Shown here: positions 9,697 to 18,740 of the stretch, in pieces | How positions within the stretch are numbered: position 1 is the first letter of the stretch | Layout: each line of letters starts with the position of its first letter | Source of the DNA: S5-327 sp965116015 | GTDB lineage: Bacteria; Chloroflexota; Dehalococcoidia; Lucifugimonadales; Australimonadaceae | Assembly (NCBI GenBank): GCA_965116015.1 | Contig: OZ220477.1 | Location: forward strand, 1,736,001 to 1,800,000 | Length of the DNA: 64,000 nt | Reading direction: 5' to 3' | Position numbers and translations under genes: made by a program | Notes under the pieces: generated by a model | What the model was told of the DNA's origin: nothing | What the model saw: only the letters and a program-made list of their open reading frames with translations | The model's database searches: none

Positions 9697-9726
9697 TTGA
9701 GAGCGTTGTCGATTTCCTGCTAGACT
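9697..9726 (+). promoter_or_regulatory. Sigma-70-like promoter of argJ with extended -10
   Basis: TTGAGA at 9697-9702 and TAGACT at 9721-9726 are separated by 18 bases, and TG-C directly before the -10 box gives an extended -10. It lies 55 bases before the argJ start. This is a consensus match by eye, without experimental support. Confidence 0.55.
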
Positions 9727-9734
9727 CGCTCTCC

Positions 9735-9758
9735 GCGGCCCCGCGCGGGCGGGGCTGC
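9735..9758 (+). promoter_or_regulatory. GC-rich hairpin in the argJ leader
   Basis: GCGGCCCCGC and GCGGGGCTGC form a ten-pair stem (one G-U) with a four-base loop, between the argJ promoter and its start. No U-run follows, so it is not a standard terminator. It could protect the mRNA or affect initiation. Confidence 0.4.
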
Positions 9759-9780
9759 TACCTGCGTAGCGGGGTGCGCG

Positions 9781-10998
9781 ATGAGCGACAATATCCAGTT
9801 CGCGCCCAACGGATCGGTTACGACCCCGAAGGGCTTTCTCGCCGGAGCGGCCTACGCCGGCATCAAAACGTATGCGCGCGACAAGATGGATATCGGGTTG
9901 CTCCTCTCCGAGCGCTCCTGCGCCGCCGCCGGCGTATACACAACCAATAAATTCGTGTCGCCATCGGTAACGCTCACGCGGCGGAATGTCGACTCAGGAA
10001 ACGTGCGCGGCGTTTTCGTAACGAGCGGCATTGCGAACGCCGGCGTCGGAGAACAAGGCATGATCGACGCGAAGGAGTGCCTCGACCTTGCCGCAGCTCA
10101 CGCCGGCGTCGAGCCCGGCGAGCTAGGCATCGGCACTACCGGCGTCATCGGCGTCGAGCTGCCTATGGCGCTCATACGGAGCGGCGTGCCGAACATCGCC
10201 CTCAGCGAGCACGGAGGCGACGCGTTCGCCCGTTCGATTATGACCACCGACCGCGCCTCCAAGTCCGCCGCGGTAACGTTCGACTGCGAAGGAACAACGG
10301 TGGTCATCGGCGGATGCGCGAAGGGATCGGGCATGATCCATCCCAATATGGCCACCCTGCTCGCATTCCTCACGACCGACGCCGCCGTCGACCCTGTCTT
10401 CCTGCGCAGCGTTCTGCGCAACGTGAACGACGATACGTTCAATATGGTCACCATCGACGGCGACACGAGCACGAACGACACAGCGCTGCTGCTCGCCAAC
10501 GGCGCCGCAGGCAACGCGGAGATCCGCGAGGGCGGGCCCGGCGCCGAGGCGTTCGCCGAGGCGCTGCGCGCCCTCTGCTCTCACCTCTCGCGCGACCTGG
10601 TCCGCGACGCCGAAGGGTCAAGCAAAGTCTTCTCCGTCCAGGTGGAGGAGGCCGCCAGCCTCGAAGATGCGCGGCTCGCCGCCCGCGCCGTCGCATCGTC
10701 GTCGCTCGTGAAAGCGGCGATTCACGGCAACGACCCCAACTGGGGGCGCGTGATCTGCGCCGCCGGCTACAGCGGAGCGGAGCTCGATGTGAGCAAGGTG
10801 AGCTTCTTCATCAACGACATCGCGATTATGGAGGGCGGCGCGCCGATACCATTCCATCGGGAGAGCGTAATCGCCATTATGAGCCGCGACGAAGTGACGC
10901 TCACCATTCGGCTCGGCCTCGGCGAGCGCTCCGCGAAAGCCTGGGGCTGTGAGCTGACAGAGGAATACGTGCAGTTCAATAGCGCCTACACTACTTAA
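9781..10998 (+). CDS. argJ: Bifunctional ornithine acetyltransferase / N-acetylglutamate synthase ArgJ
   Basis: Transfers acetyl from N-acetylornithine to glutamate, and may also make N-acetylglutamate from acetyl-CoA, closing the acetyl cycle of arginine synthesis. It has 405 residues, normal for the family. The autoprocessing site is visible as KGSGMIHPNMATLLAF: the threonine in MATLL becomes the amino-terminal nucleophile of the beta subunit. The oxyanion motif lies in GIGTTGVIG, and NDPNWGRVICAAGYSG is the conserved beta-subunit segment. It leads the cluster argJ-argB-UPF0182-argD-argG; argC and argF are not in the window. Whether the enzyme is mono- or bifunctional cannot be decided from sequence. 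Confidence 0.96.
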   Translation: MSDNIQFAPNGSVTTPKGFLAGAAYAGIKTYARDKMDIGLLLSERSCAAAGVYTTNKFVSPSVTLTRRNVDSGNVRGVFVTSGIANAGVGEQGMIDAKECLDLAAAHAGVEPGELGIGTTGVIGVELPMALIRSGVPNIALSEHGGDAFARSIMTTDRASKSAAVTFDCEGTTVVIGGCAKGSGMIHPNMATLLAFLTTDAAVDPVFLRSVLRNVNDDTFNMVTIDGDTSTNDTALLLANGAAGNAEIREGGPGAEAFAEALRALCSHLSRDLVRDAEGSSKVFSVQVEEAASLEDARLAARAVASSSLVKAAIHGNDPNWGRVICAAGYSGAELDVSKVSFFINDIAIMEGGAPIPFHRESVIAIMSRDEVTLTIRLGLGERSAKAWGCELTEEYVQFNSAYTT

Positions 10999-11039
10999 GG
11001 GCGCGCCTCGCCTGTCCCGGGGAAAGAACCAGGAAAGGA

Positions 11040-11816
11040 ATGGCGGCAGAAGGGCCGATCGTTCTCGTCAAGATTGGCGGCAGCACGCTAGGAGCGAACG
11101 ACACGTCGTTCGCCGACATCGTCTCGCTGCAGCGACAGGGCGCTCGTCCCGTGGTTGTGCACGGCGGCGGATCGACTATCACCTCATGGATGAGCAAGCT
11201 CGGAGTCCGCGCTGAATTCGTCCGGGGTCTGCGAGCAACTGACGAAGCAAGCCTCGATGTGGTCGTCGCCGTCCTCGCGGGCCTCGTCAACAAGCAGCTC
11301 GTCGCCGAGCTGCAGGCCTGCGGCGCCAGCGCTGTGGGCGTCTCCGGAGTCGATGGCGGCTTGCTGCGAGGAGCCGTAACGCAACCCGAATTAGGATTCG
11401 TCGCGGGAACGCTGGAAGTCGACCCTTCCCCCATCGCGGAACTGATGGACGCAGGGCGCGCGCCCGTCATCGCCCCTATCGCCGCCGTAGCGTCGAACCC
11501 GCGCCAGCTGCTCAACGTCAACGCCGACTCCGCCGCCGGAGCGCTCGCCGCCGCGCTCGGCGCCGAGCGCCTTGTGTTCCTCACCGACGTCGACGGCATC
11601 CTCGATCCGACAGGGCGCGTTATCGAGCGCGTGCAGATGGCGAACGCCGCGCAGTTGATCGCGTCCGGCATCGTAAAAGGCGGAATGATCCCCAAGCTCG
11701 AGGCGTGCGTGCAAGCGCGGACTGCCGGCGCTCGCGCGAGCATCGTCAACGGCGCTCTCCCCGGGGCCCTTGCCGCCTGCCTCGACGGCTCCCGCGCCGG
11801 CACCACCGTCGTCTAG
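11040..11816 (+). CDS. argB: Acetylglutamate kinase
   Basis: Phosphorylates N-acetylglutamate, the second step of the acetylated arginine pathway. The 258 residues form an amino-acid-kinase fold: VLVKIGGSTLG (phosphate-binding), VVHGGGSTI (substrate loop), LNVNADSAAGALAAAL and LTDVDGILD (nucleotide site) and KGGMIPKLEA. It lacks the extra amino-terminal helix of arginine-inhibited hexameric NAGKs, so feedback inhibition by arginine is not expected. AGGAAAGGA lies directly before the ATG. It follows argJ by 41 bases and is followed by the UPF0182 gene after 11 bases. The related LysZ of the AAA lysine pathway is less likely, given the argJ and argD neighbours. Confidence 0.94.
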   Translation: MAAEGPIVLVKIGGSTLGANDTSFADIVSLQRQGARPVVVHGGGSTITSWMSKLGVRAEFVRGLRATDEASLDVVVAVLAGLVNKQLVAELQACGASAVGVSGVDGGLLRGAVTQPELGFVAGTLEVDPSPIAELMDAGRAPVIAPIAAVASNPRQLLNVNADSAAGALAAALGAERLVFLTDVDGILDPTGRVIERVQMANAAQLIASGIVKGGMIPKLEACVQARTAGARASIVNGALPGALAACLDGSRAGTTVV

Positions 11817-11827
11817 GGAGCAGCTCC

Positions 11828-14740
11828 ATGGCGATGTATCCGGACGACGACAGCCCGCAAGGCAGGCGCTTAACGCTGCCCCTGCGCCCCGACCGCCTCG
11901 CCAAGATCGCCTCCGGCGTCGTCGCGCTCATCCTCGGCTACCTGCTTCTGGATTTCGTGCGCGGCGCGTACACCAACTGGCTGTGGTTCTCGAATCTCGG
12001 GTTCAGCGACGTTTACCGCACGGTTCTGGCCGCGCGAGCGGCTCTCTACGTCGCCGGCCTGATCATCGCAGGGTCGACGCTCGCCATCGCCTACCGCGCC
12101 GCCTACAAGGCCGCATGGGGCCCGACGCTGCTCCCATTCTCGCAGCCCGCCTACAGCTTCATCAGAGGGTCAATAATCCTGGGAGCGGCGTTGCTGGGCG
12201 GCGTCGTCGCGCTCACGTTCGCCTCCGAACTGTCCGACCGCTACGAACTCTTCCTGCGTTTCATAAACAGCGCCGATTTCGGGACAAGCGACCCGCAGTT
12301 CGGCGTCGACGCAGGCTTCTACGTGTTCACTATGCCGATGCTCCACACCGTTCAGGGGTGGCTCATGGGGCTGGCGATCGTCGTAATCGTCACATCTCTG
12401 GGAATCTACCTGCTCATCTTCAGCGCGCGCGGAATGAACCCTGTCGTGACGCCGGCGGCTCGCAATCAACTCGCCGTGGCGGGCGCAGCCCTGATGCTCA
12501 CCATTGCCTTCGCCCATTTCCTCGACCGCTACGAAACGCTCTTCTCGCCGTTCGGCGCCGTCACAGGCGCGACGTATACAGACGTGAACGCCCGCTTGCC
12601 CGGCCTCATCCTGCTCACTCTGGCGGCTATCGCCGCGTCCGCCCTGATGCTCTTCTCAACGCGCATAGCGAACCTCCGCCAGTCGCTCCGCCTCATCATG
12701 GCGGCGTTCGGGCTATGGGTAATCGCCGCGCTCCTCGCCGGAATCCTCTGGCCGATGCTCACGCAGCGCCTCGCCGTCTCGCCATCGGAGCTGCGGCGCG
12801 AGCGTCCCTACATCGAGCGCAACATCGCCTGGACCAGGCTCGGCTTCGACCTCGACGCCATCGACGTTCGCCCCTACGACGTGCAGGAGGAAACCCTCGC
12901 AGCGGACATCGCCGCCAACCCGGAGACCATCCAGAACATCCGCCTGTGGGACCCTCGCCCGCTCGAATCGACGCTCAACCAGCTGCAGCACCTGCGCCTC
13001 TACTACAGCTTCATCGATGTCGACGTCGACCGCTACGTCATCGACGGCGACTACCGGCAAGCGCTGATCGGCGCCCGCGAGATGTTCCAGAGCGGCCTCG
13101 ACGAGACCGCCCAGAACTGGGTCAACCGCACCCTCGTCTACACCCACGGCTACGGCGCCGTAGTAAGCCCCGCGACCGACTTCACGCCGGCCGGCCAGCC
13201 CAATTTCATCGTGCGCGACATCCCCACCGTCGGCGCGCTCGATATCGAGCAGCCGCGCATCTACTACGGCGAATCCTTCGGCATCGACAGCAACGACTAC
13301 GCCGCCCGCCTGGCTCTCTCCCCCGACGACGCCGCAGCCATCCGCCCCGGCGTCGTCACGAACGACGCCGTGATCGTCAACACGACGGAGCCGCAGTTCG
13401 ACCGCCCAGCGACAGGGACAAGCAACGCGCCGGAGTTCATCGACTACTACGACGGCGACGGCGGCGTCAGCCTCGCCGGCATCGTCCGGCGCGCCGCGTT
13501 CGCCTGGGAGCTGCTCGACGCCAACATCATCCTCAGCCGCCAGCTGACTCCCGACAGCCGCGTGCTCTACCGCCGCAACATCCGCGAGCGCGTCCGCGTC
13601 GTCGCCCCCTTCCTCGAACTCGACGACGACCCCTACCTCGTCGTGCGCGATGGCCGGCTCTACTGGGTGCAGGACGCCTTCACGACCACCGACCGGCTGC
13701 CGTATTCGCGGCGCATCAACGCCTCCCGCGTCGGCGGAAACGGAGACTTCGACAGCTTCGAACGGCCCTTCAACTACGTCCGCAACACCGTGAAAGTGGT
13801 CGTCGACGCCTACAACGGCTCAATGACGTTCTACACAATCGAAACAGGGAAGCCCGACCCTGTCCTCCAGGTGTATCGGAACATCTTCCCCAGCCTCTTC
13901 ACGCCGATAGCGGAGATGCCGCCCGGCCTGCGCAGCCACATCCGCTACCCGGAAGAGCTGCTCCGCGCTCAGGCCGACGTGTTTCTCCAGTACCACATGA
14001 CCGACGCTAAGGAATTCTTCCTGAAAGAGGACGAGTGGCAGCTCGCCCAGGAGGTTGTCGGCGTCGACGTGATCGTCGACCCCGAGACCGGCGACGCGCG
14101 ACCACGCAACCGCACGATCACCCCCTACTACGTCATTATGAAACTCGCCGGCGAGGAATCCGAGGAGTTCGTGCTCATCCTGCCGTTCACGCCGAAAGAC
14201 AAGCCGAACCTCGTGGCCTGGATGGCCGCCCGCTCCGACGGCGAGCGCTACGGCGAGATTATCGTCTTCGAATTCCCGAAAGACAGGCTCTTCAACGGGC
14301 CCAGCCAGATCGAGGCGCGCATCGACAACGACCCCGTTATCTCCGAGCAGTTCACTCTGTGGAATCAGTCGGGCTCCCAAGTGTTTCGCGGCAACCTCCT
14401 CGTGATTCCCATCGGCGAGGCGCTGCTCTACGCCGAACCCATCTACCTGCAAGCGGAGTCGCTCGCGTTCCCCGAACTGAAGCGCGTCGTGCTGGCCACG
14501 AACAACAAGGTGGTGATGGAGCCGACGCTCGATCAAGCAGTGGCGGCGCTCCTGGAAGGCCGGCGCCCCGCGGCGCAAGGCGAGCCCGCGGCCTCGGGGG
14601 CGGAAATTCCGCGCGAGGAGCTCAAGCGCGTTTTGGACGCGCTGCTCCAAGCGTTAGAATCTCTCGAGGGCGGCGCCGCAGGGCTGCAAGAGGCGATCGA
14701 CGCGCTGCGGAAGCTCGCCGGAGAGAACGACTCCGGATGA
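11828..14740 (+). CDS. UPF0182 family membrane protein
   Basis: A 970-residue protein of the UPF0182 family, whose function is unknown. The first 320 or so residues hold about seven hydrophobic segments (for example SGVVALILGYLLLDFVRGAY). The rest is a large soluble region with the conserved stretches RPYIERNIAWTRLGFDLD, IRLWDPRPLESTLNQLQ and YIVMKLAGEESEEFVLILPF-like strands, probably outside the membrane. The tail (about 920-970) is acidic and helix-prone. The ATG at 11828 has AGGGAG upstream and gives the usual amino end. It sits 11 bases after argB and before argD, so it is probably co-transcribed with arginine genes; no functional link is known. Confidence 0.9.
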   Translation: MAMYPDDDSPQGRRLTLPLRPDRLAKIASGVVALILGYLLLDFVRGAYTNWLWFSNLGFSDVYRTVLAARAALYVAGLIIAGSTLAIAYRAAYKAAWGPTLLPFSQPAYSFIRGSIILGAALLGGVVALTFASELSDRYELFLRFINSADFGTSDPQFGVDAGFYVFTMPMLHTVQGWLMGLAIVVIVTSLGIYLLIFSARGMNPVVTPAARNQLAVAGAALMLTIAFAHFLDRYETLFSPFGAVTGATYTDVNARLPGLILLTLAAIAASALMLFSTRIANLRQSLRLIMAAFGLWVIAALLAGILWPMLTQRLAVSPSELRRERPYIERNIAWTRLGFDLDAIDVRPYDVQEETLAADIAANPETIQNIRLWDPRPLESTLNQLQHLRLYYSFIDVDVDRYVIDGDYRQALIGAREMFQSGLDETAQNWVNRTLVYTHGYGAVVSPATDFTPAGQPNFIVRDIPTVGALDIEQPRIYYGESFGIDSNDYAARLALSPDDAAAIRPGVVTNDAVIVNTTEPQFDRPATGTSNAPEFIDYYDGDGGVSLAGIVRRAAFAWELLDANIILSRQLTPDSRVLYRRNIRERVRVVAPFLELDDDPYLVVRDGRLYWVQDAFTTTDRLPYSRRINASRVGGNGDFDSFERPFNYVRNTVKVVVDAYNGSMTFYTIETGKPDPVLQVYRNIFPSLFTPIAEMPPGLRSHIRYPEELLRAQADVFLQYHMTDAKEFFLKEDEWQLAQEVVGVDVIVDPETGDARPRNRTITPYYVIMKLAGEESEEFVLILPFTPKDKPNLVAWMAARSDGERYGEIIVFEFPKDRLFNGPSQIEARIDNDPVISEQFTLWNQSGSQVFRGNLLVIPIGEALLYAEPIYLQAESLAFPELKRVVLATNNKVVMEPTLDQAVAALLEGRRPAAQGEPAASGAEIPREELKRVLDALLQALESLEGGAAGLQEAIDALRKLAGENDSG

Positions 14741-14817
14741 CCTGTCCACGAACTCCGCCCTATGACGCGCGGGTTGAGCGCAGCACAATATGCATGCGGC
14801 GGAGCAGGGAGCGCTTG

Positions 14818-16026
14818 ATGACTAAAGGATCGGCCGACTGGAAGGCGCAAGAGTCCGAATACTATATGCACACGTTCAACCGGCAGCCCATCGTCGTCGA
14901 GCGCGGCGAGGGGATGCGCGTGTGGGACGTGGAGGGCAACGAGTACCTCGATATGACGGCGGGGCTCGCCGTCAATAACCTTGGCCATGCGCATCCCGCC
15001 GTCACCGAGGCCATCCGCCGGCAAGCCGGCAAGCTCGTGCAGATGTCCAACCTCTACTACACCGTGCCCCAGCTCGAGCTCGCCGAAGCGCTCGTCGAGA
15101 ACAGCTGCATGGACAAGGCGTTCTTCGCCAACAGCGGCGTCGAGGCGAACGAGGGCGCGGTGAAGCTCGCCCGCAAGTACGGCCGCCTCCACCGCAACGG
15201 CGCTCAAAGCGTCATCACCGTGCTGAACTCGTTCCACGGACGCACGCTCGGGATGATCGCCGCCACCGGCCAGCCGGCGTACCAGCAGGCCTGGCTCCCG
15301 CTTGCAGACGGCTTCGCCAACGTGCCCTACGACGATCTCGACGCAATCCGGCAGGCCACGACTGATGAAACGTGCGCCGTAATGGTCGAGGTGGTGCAGG
15401 GCGAGGGCGGCGTGAACGTCCCCACCGAGGGCTACCTGAAAGGCCTCCGCGAGTGGTGCGACCAGCAGAACCTGCTGCTGATCTTCGACGAGGTGCAGAC
15501 GGGAATGGGCCGCCTCGGCCACCTGTGGGGCTACCAGCATTTCAACGTCGAGCCAGACGTTATGACGCTTGCAAAGGGGCTCGGCAACGGCATTCCCGTC
15601 GGCGCGTTCCTCTGCAAAGAGAGCTGCAACGTGCTCGAACCGGGCGACCATGGCAGCACATTCGGCGGGAACGTGCTCGCAACCGCCGCCGCCAACGCCG
15701 CCGTGCGCTATATGATCGAGCACGACATCCCGAGCCACGCGCAGCGTATGGGCGCCTACTTCAAGGCGCGGCTCGAGGAGTTCCGCGACTCCCGCGCGCC
15801 CGCGACCACAAGCGTGCGCGGCGTCGGCCTGCTGCTCGCCCTGCAATTCAGCAACCCTATCGCCCGCGATGTCGCATCCGCCGCCAATGCCGAGGGCGTC
15901 CTCCTCAATCCCGTCCTGCCGGACGCCATCCGCTTTATGCCCCCGCTCGTTATCGCCGAGTCCGATATCGACGAGTGCCTCGCCAAACTCGACAGGGTGC
16001 TCGCCTCCGTCCTCGCCCGCCGGTAG
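14818..16026 (+). CDS. argD: Acetylornithine aminotransferase
   Basis: A class-III PLP aminotransferase converting N-acetylglutamate semialdehyde to N-acetylornithine. It has 402 residues. Hallmarks are FFANSGVEANEGAVKLARKY, NSFHGRTLG, VMVEVVQGEGG, LIFDEVQTGMGR and the PLP lysine in VMTLAKGLGNGIPVGA, with STFGGNVLATAAA after it. The ATG at 14818 has AGGGAG nearby and matches the normal amino end. It lies 77 bases after the UPF0182 gene and 37 before argG. Related GABA or ornithine aminotransferases share the fold; the argJ-B-G context favours ArgD. Confidence 0.92.
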   Translation: MTKGSADWKAQESEYYMHTFNRQPIVVERGEGMRVWDVEGNEYLDMTAGLAVNNLGHAHPAVTEAIRRQAGKLVQMSNLYYTVPQLELAEALVENSCMDKAFFANSGVEANEGAVKLARKYGRLHRNGAQSVITVLNSFHGRTLGMIAATGQPAYQQAWLPLADGFANVPYDDLDAIRQATTDETCAVMVEVVQGEGGVNVPTEGYLKGLREWCDQQNLLLIFDEVQTGMGRLGHLWGYQHFNVEPDVMTLAKGLGNGIPVGAFLCKESCNVLEPGDHGSTFGGNVLATAAANAAVRYMIEHDIPSHAQRMGAYFKARLEEFRDSRAPATTSVRGVGLLLALQFSNPIARDVASAANAEGVLLNPVLPDAIRFMPPLVIAESDIDECLAKLDRVLASVLARR

Positions 16027-16063
16027 CTCCGCCCCCCTACAACCGAAAGGACTGTTCTCTACT

Positions 16064-17263
16064 ATGCCCGACAAGATAGCGCTCGCCTACAGCGGAGGCC
16101 TCGACACTTCGGTGGCCGTCCGCTGGCTGCAGGAAACCTACAACGCCGAGATCGCCACCCTGACAATGGACCTCGGCGGCAAAGTGGACCTCGAAGGAGC
16201 GCGCCAGCGCGCCCTCGCCATCGGAGCGGTCCGGGCCGAGGTGATGGACGCTCGCGAGGAGTTCATCTCCGAGTACGTGTGGCCAGCCCTGCGCGCCGGC
16301 GCTCTGTACGAGGGCGTTTACCCCCTCGCTACTGCGCTCGGACGTCCACTCATCGCCAAGCATCTTGTGCGCATCGCTCAGGAAGATCAGGCGTTCGCCA
16401 TCGCCCACGGCTGCACCGGCAAGGGGAACGACCAGGTGCGGTTCGACATCAGCGCGGCGGCCCTCGCCCCCGCCATCAAGGTCGTCGCTCCCGCGCGCGA
16501 CTGGGGAATGACCCGCGACGACGAAATCGCCTACGCGCAGGCGCGCGGAATCCCGCTCGATCTCAACAAGCGCAGTCCCTATTCCACCGACGAGAACCTG
16601 TGGGGCCGCAGCATAGAGGCCGGAGACCTCGAAGATCCGTGGGCGGAGCCGCCGGAGGAAGCCTACGCGTGGACAGTCTCCGCCGGCGCCGCGCCCGACG
16701 AGCCCCGCTACGTCGAGATCCGGTTCGCGCGCGGCGTTCCGACGGCCATCGACGGCGAAGAGATGGGAGGCGTCGCCTTGGTCGAGCTGCTGAACGACAT
16801 CGCGGGGAGCAACGGCGTTGGACGTATCGACCACGTCGAGAACCGGCTGGTCGGCATCAAGAGCCGTGAGATCTACGAGGCTCCGGCGGCGGTCGTCCTC
16901 CACCTGGCGCACCGCGCGCTCGAGCAGATGTGCCTGAGCAAGGAGCAGTCGCGTTTCAAGGAGCGCCTGGCGGCGGAATACGCGGACATCGTCTACAACG
17001 GCCTATGGTTCACGGCGCACCGGCGCGACCTCGACGCGTACGTCGCAAGCTCTCAGTCTCACGTGAACGGCGTAGTGCGCGTGCGGCTCCACAAGGGCTG
17101 CGCCGTGGTGGCCGGACGGCGCAGCGACGACGCGCTCTACCGTCACGATCTCGCCACGTACGACGCCGGCGACGCGTTCGACCATCAGGCGTCGGTGGGA
17201 TTCATCTCGGTGTACGGTCTGCCGGTGCGCACACAGGCGCAGGTGCAGGGAGCGGAGCAGTAA
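16064..17263 (+). CDS. argG: Argininosuccinate synthase
   Basis: An ATP-dependent ligase joining citrulline and aspartate, the penultimate step of arginine synthesis. It has 399 residues. ALAYSGGLDTSVAVRWL is the PP-loop; AHGCTGKGNDQVRFD, ARDWGMTRDDEIAYA and KRSPYSTDENLWGRSIEAG are signature segments. The start at 16064 has GAAAGGA, though 14 bases away. It closes the arginine cluster; the next enzyme, ArgH, is encoded 12.7 kb downstream. The 283 bases after it contain a perfect 14-base palindrome but no gene that I can see. Confidence 0.97.
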   Translation: MPDKIALAYSGGLDTSVAVRWLQETYNAEIATLTMDLGGKVDLEGARQRALAIGAVRAEVMDAREEFISEYVWPALRAGALYEGVYPLATALGRPLIAKHLVRIAQEDQAFAIAHGCTGKGNDQVRFDISAAALAPAIKVVAPARDWGMTRDDEIAYAQARGIPLDLNKRSPYSTDENLWGRSIEAGDLEDPWAEPPEEAYAWTVSAGAAPDEPRYVEIRFARGVPTAIDGEEMGGVALVELLNDIAGSNGVGRIDHVENRLVGIKSREIYEAPAAVVLHLAHRALEQMCLSKEQSRFKERLAAEYADIVYNGLWFTAHRRDLDAYVASSQSHVNGVVRVRLHKGCAVVAGRRSDDALYRHDLATYDAGDAFDHQASVGFISVYGLPVRTQAQVQGAEQ

Positions 17264-17335
17264 GCGCGCCGCTGACGGATTGCTACTCGCCCTCTCCGCC
17301 GCGCGATGCTCGGGTTGAATACGGCCATTGTGAGC

Positions 17336-17349
17336 CACAGTGCACTGTG
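17336..17349. repeat. Perfect 14-base palindrome between argG and a dehydrogenase gene
   Basis: CACAGTGCACTGTG is its own reverse complement, in the 283-base space after argG and 198 bases before the next gene. Its size and symmetry suit a dimeric repressor site. No regulator can be assigned. Confidence 0.4.
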
Positions 17350-17546
17350 CGCCGCAGCCTGTGACAGCGCCGTCCATCTCGATTACGCTGTCTGCGCCTG
17401 TTTTCGCCGCTCTGGGCGCTAGCCGCAATCGGCGCCGTCGCCATTGCCGTGGGGAGCGTCGCGGCTAGAGCCGAACCCCGCGCCGACAAATAGACGAGAA
17501 TCGGTTCTGTAGACTACCCGCAGCATCGAAGAAAGGCCGCCGCGCT

Positions 17547-18449
17547 ATGAAAATCGGATGGATCGGCATAGGACGCATGGGGCGCCCTATGGTCGAGAAC
17601 CTCGTTCGCAAGGGGTTCGACGTAACCGCGCAGAACCGAAGCCAGGGCAAAGTGGCCGAGCTCGCGGCAATGGGCGCCGCAGCCGGAGCGTCGTTCGCGC
17701 GAATGGCGGCCGAGCTCGACGCCATCCATCTTTGCCTGCCGGGCACGGAAACGGTCGAGCGCGTCATCGCCGGCGAGGGCGGCCTACTCGAAGCGGCAAG
17801 GCCAGGGCTGCTCATCGTCGACCACAGCACGATTCACCCCCGTTCCGCCCGCGAGCTTGCGAGCCGCGCCGCCGAACGGAGCGTAGCGTTCATCGACGCT
17901 CCCGTGTCCGGCTCCGGGCCAGTGGCCGAACGCGGCGAGCTGACGATTATGTGCGGCGGCGACGCGGAGGCGTTCGCCAGGGCCAAGCCAGCGCTGGATG
18001 CGATGGGGCGCGCCGTCGTCCTTATGGGGCCGTCCGGCTCGGGTGCGCTCACGAAAATCGTGAACAACGCGCTAATGGCCGCCAATCTCGCAGTCGCGAT
18101 GGAGGGGCTCCTCTTCGCCGTCCGAGCCGGGCTCGACCCTCATGCCCTCTTCTCGGTCGTGCGCACAGCTTCGGGGGCGAGCCGCGCGTGGGAGCGGAAC
18201 GTTCCGCGCATCCTCAGCCGCGAGTTCGGCAAGGACGGCTCGGCGTGGCTCACGTCGAAAGATCAGGAGCTAGCCCATGAACTCGCCTCGGAGATGGGCG
18301 TGGAGATGCCGGTATTCGAGGCGTCCCGCGCATTCTGGAGCGCCGCCGTCGAGGCGGGCCTCGGCGAGGAAGATCCGTCGCGCGCGGTAACGTTGCTCGA
18401 GGAGCGGCTCGGCTTCACGGTTGCGCCTCCTGCCACTCCCGCCAGCTGA
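17547..18449 (+). CDS. NAD(P)-dependent beta-hydroxyacid dehydrogenase (3-hydroxyisobutyrate dehydrogenase-like)
   Basis: A 300-residue two-domain oxidoreductase. The Rossmann motif IGWIGIGRMGRPMVENL is at the amino end; the substrate motif FIDAPVSGSGPVAERGELT and the catalytic lysine in GALTKIVNNALMAAN follow in the usual order. Such enzymes oxidise or reduce 3-hydroxyisobutyrate, tartronate semialdehyde, succinic semialdehyde or similar small acids; the substrate cannot be fixed from sequence. It appears to be a single gene, with a TAGACT -10-like box at 17510-17515 and GAAAGG about ten bases before the ATG. It is convergent with the YHS/copA pair. Confidence 0.88.
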   Translation: MKIGWIGIGRMGRPMVENLVRKGFDVTAQNRSQGKVAELAAMGAAAGASFARMAAELDAIHLCLPGTETVERVIAGEGGLLEAARPGLLIVDHSTIHPRSARELASRAAERSVAFIDAPVSGSGPVAERGELTIMCGGDAEAFARAKPALDAMGRAVVLMGPSGSGALTKIVNNALMAANLAVAMEGLLFAVRAGLDPHALFSVVRTASGASRAWERNVPRILSREFGKDGSAWLTSKDQELAHELASEMGVEMPVFEASRAFWSAAVEAGLGEEDPSRAVTLLEERLGFTVAPPATPAS

Positions 18450-18481
18450 GCGTCGAAACGAGGCAGCGCGAGCGGCGGCGC

Positions 18482-18664
18482 TCAGGCGTACTGCTCCGGG
18501 TGGGCGGCGAACTCCTCGCGGCAGCCGGGAGCGCAGAAGTAGTACGTCGCGCCATTGTGCTGAGCAACGCCGCCCGGCGGCGACTCTTTGGGAACAGTCA
18601 TATCGCACACGGGGTCAACAGCAGTATCGCCGGGGCTTCCAAAGATAGCGTCGAGCTTGCTCAT
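18482..18664 (-). CDS. Small YHS-domain protein, probably metal-binding
   Basis: A 60-residue protein that is almost entirely a YHS domain: DPVCDMTVPKESPPGG, then ATYYFCAPGCREEFAAHPEQY. These cysteines (C...C...C) form the metal-binding set of YHS/TRASH modules, often seen in or beside copper ATPases. The ATG at 18664 has GGATGGA upstream; a longer frame to 18715 adds 17 residues without a better start. It lies 76 bases after copA on the same strand, so a copper-handling role, perhaps as a chaperone or sensor for CopA, is a reasonable inference. Confidence 0.8.
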   Translation of the reverse strand: MSKLDAIFGSPGDTAVDPVCDMTVPKESPPGGVAQHNGATYYFCAPGCREEFAAHPEQYA

Positions 18665-18740
18665 CCGCAGTCCATCCTTCCGAACATCGTTCAATAGCGC
18701 GGGACGACCGAGCAAGCGCGGAACCCTTGCGCGGTTAGCC

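Noticed and set aside
17264..17546. Possible small gene or tRNA between argG and the dehydrogenase
   Set aside because: No frame with a start and Shine-Dalgarno and no tRNA-like GTTCGA arm; only the 14-base palindrome stands out.
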